DNA of 7,247 nt, from NCBI GenBank assembly GCA_035283065.1, contig DATEUP010000251.1, positions 1 to 7,247 on the forward strand, read 5' to 3'. Positions 6,856 to 7,247 of the stretch are shown one piece after another. The stretch's first letter is position 1, and each line of letters starts with the position of its first letter. The translations under genes were made by a program, and so were the position numbers. Under the pieces are notes generated by a model, which worked only from the letters and a program-made list of their open reading frames with translations, had not been told where the DNA came from and ran no database searches. The DNA comes from DATEUP01 sp035283065 (GTDB taxonomy: Archaea > Thermoplasmatota > DTKX01 > DATEUP01).

Positions 6856-7247
6856 ATGGAGAAGGGCGCGGTCGTTGGCAGGCTCGCGGGGCCACTGCCG
6901 ACCTTCCTGGGGCTCCTTTACGCCGCGCAGATGCGGATCTCGACGGCGCACGGGCAGCAGTCCTACCGCTTCTCGTGCCCGGCCGAGGCGCTTCGCGCCG
7001 TCGGCGGGCTCCACCGGGCGCTCTGCAGCGGCGAGATCCCCTTTGCAACCGACCCCGAAGAAGTCTCGCGCGTTTCCTTCCTTATGGACTACCCGGACCG
7101 GCTCGCAAAGAGGCTGCTGCCCTTCGGCCGCTCGAAGGCGGAGCGCGGGCTGCCGGAGTTACAGCTCGGCACCGTGCCGCTCGTCGAAGGCAAGGGGCAG
7201 GGCGAGCTCGTGCCGGCGCAGGAGGGGTGGGGTGCGCTCGTGGGCTG
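6856..7247 (+). CDS. unrecognised protein, N-terminal part (3' truncated by window edge)
   Basis: The frame is open from ATG 6856 to the end of the window: 130 codons plus two bases, with no stop. Supporting a real gene are G/C-dominated third positions, ordinary amino-acid composition and continuity of strand. The protein begins MEKGAVVGRLAGPLPTF and contains YAAQMRISTAHGQQSYRFSC, then LRAVGGLHRALCSGEIPF. A middle segment reads FLMDYPDRLAKRLLPFGRSK, and the visible part ends around EGWGALVG. No signal peptide or clear membrane helix is visible, so it is probably cytoplasmic. I do not recognise a family or catalytic motif and assign no function. No Shine-Dalgarno sequence precedes the ATG. 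A weak A+T-richer patch, TTCATCTAT at 6825-6833, is centred 27 bp upstream, the distance expected for a leaderless archaeal transcript. The frame is also open a little upstream of the ATG, so a non-ATG start there cannot be excluded. Confidence 0.65.
   Translation, partial: MEKGAVVGRLAGPLPTFLGLLYAAQMRISTAHGQQSYRFSCPAEALRAVGGLHRALCSGEIPFATDPEEVSRVSFLMDYPDRLAKRLLPFGRSKAERGLPELQLGTVPLVEGKGQGELVPAQEGWGALVG

Overview
The window reads as a stretch of a G+C-rich archaeal chromosome. The best evidence for Archaea is the intergenic region before the large gene. It carries a BRE-like purine run and a TATA box (TTAAATA, 874-880), with the first ATG about 35 bp downstream and no bacterial -35/-10 pair or Shine-Dalgarno sequence. 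Third codon positions are almost all G or C. The proteins keep normal lysine levels and are not acid-saturated, so a haloarchaeon looks less likely than a G+C-rich uncultured Thermoplasmatota-like lineage. That placement is an inference from memory of such genomes, not something the sequence proves.

Layout, all on the + strand: (1) 1-813, the C-terminal two thirds of an acyl-CoA dehydrogenase, cut by the left edge. (2) 814-911, a short intergenic region with an exact 10-bp direct repeat (827-836 and 855-864) leading into the BRE/TATA promoter. (3) 912-6068, a 1718-residue secreted and membrane-anchored surface protein. It has a signal peptide, a GATase1/ThuA-like domain without cysteine, a beta-rich middle, a train of cadherin/Ig-like domains joined by ND(A/P/S)P linkers, one C-terminal membrane helix, and a cytoplasmic tail of short Tyr/Gln-rich repeats. 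(4) 6069-6202, a short gap with a possible hairpin terminator and a good Shine-Dalgarno sequence. (5) 6203-6784, a type 4 (Fe-S) uracil-DNA glycosylase. (6) 6856-7247, the first 130 codons of an unrecognised protein running off the right edge, apparently leaderless.

The genes do not form an obvious pathway: a beta-oxidation type enzyme, a cell-surface protein, a DNA-repair enzyme and an unknown. The surface gene has its own promoter and is probably a single-gene transcript. It is the item most worth following. Its ectodomain carries fourteen cysteines in seven local pairs and about thirty N-glycosylation sequons, and it is tethered to a cytosolic low-complexity tail like the Tyr/Gln-rich regions of eukaryotic condensate-forming proteins. 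No mobile element, CRISPR array, tRNA or rRNA was seen.
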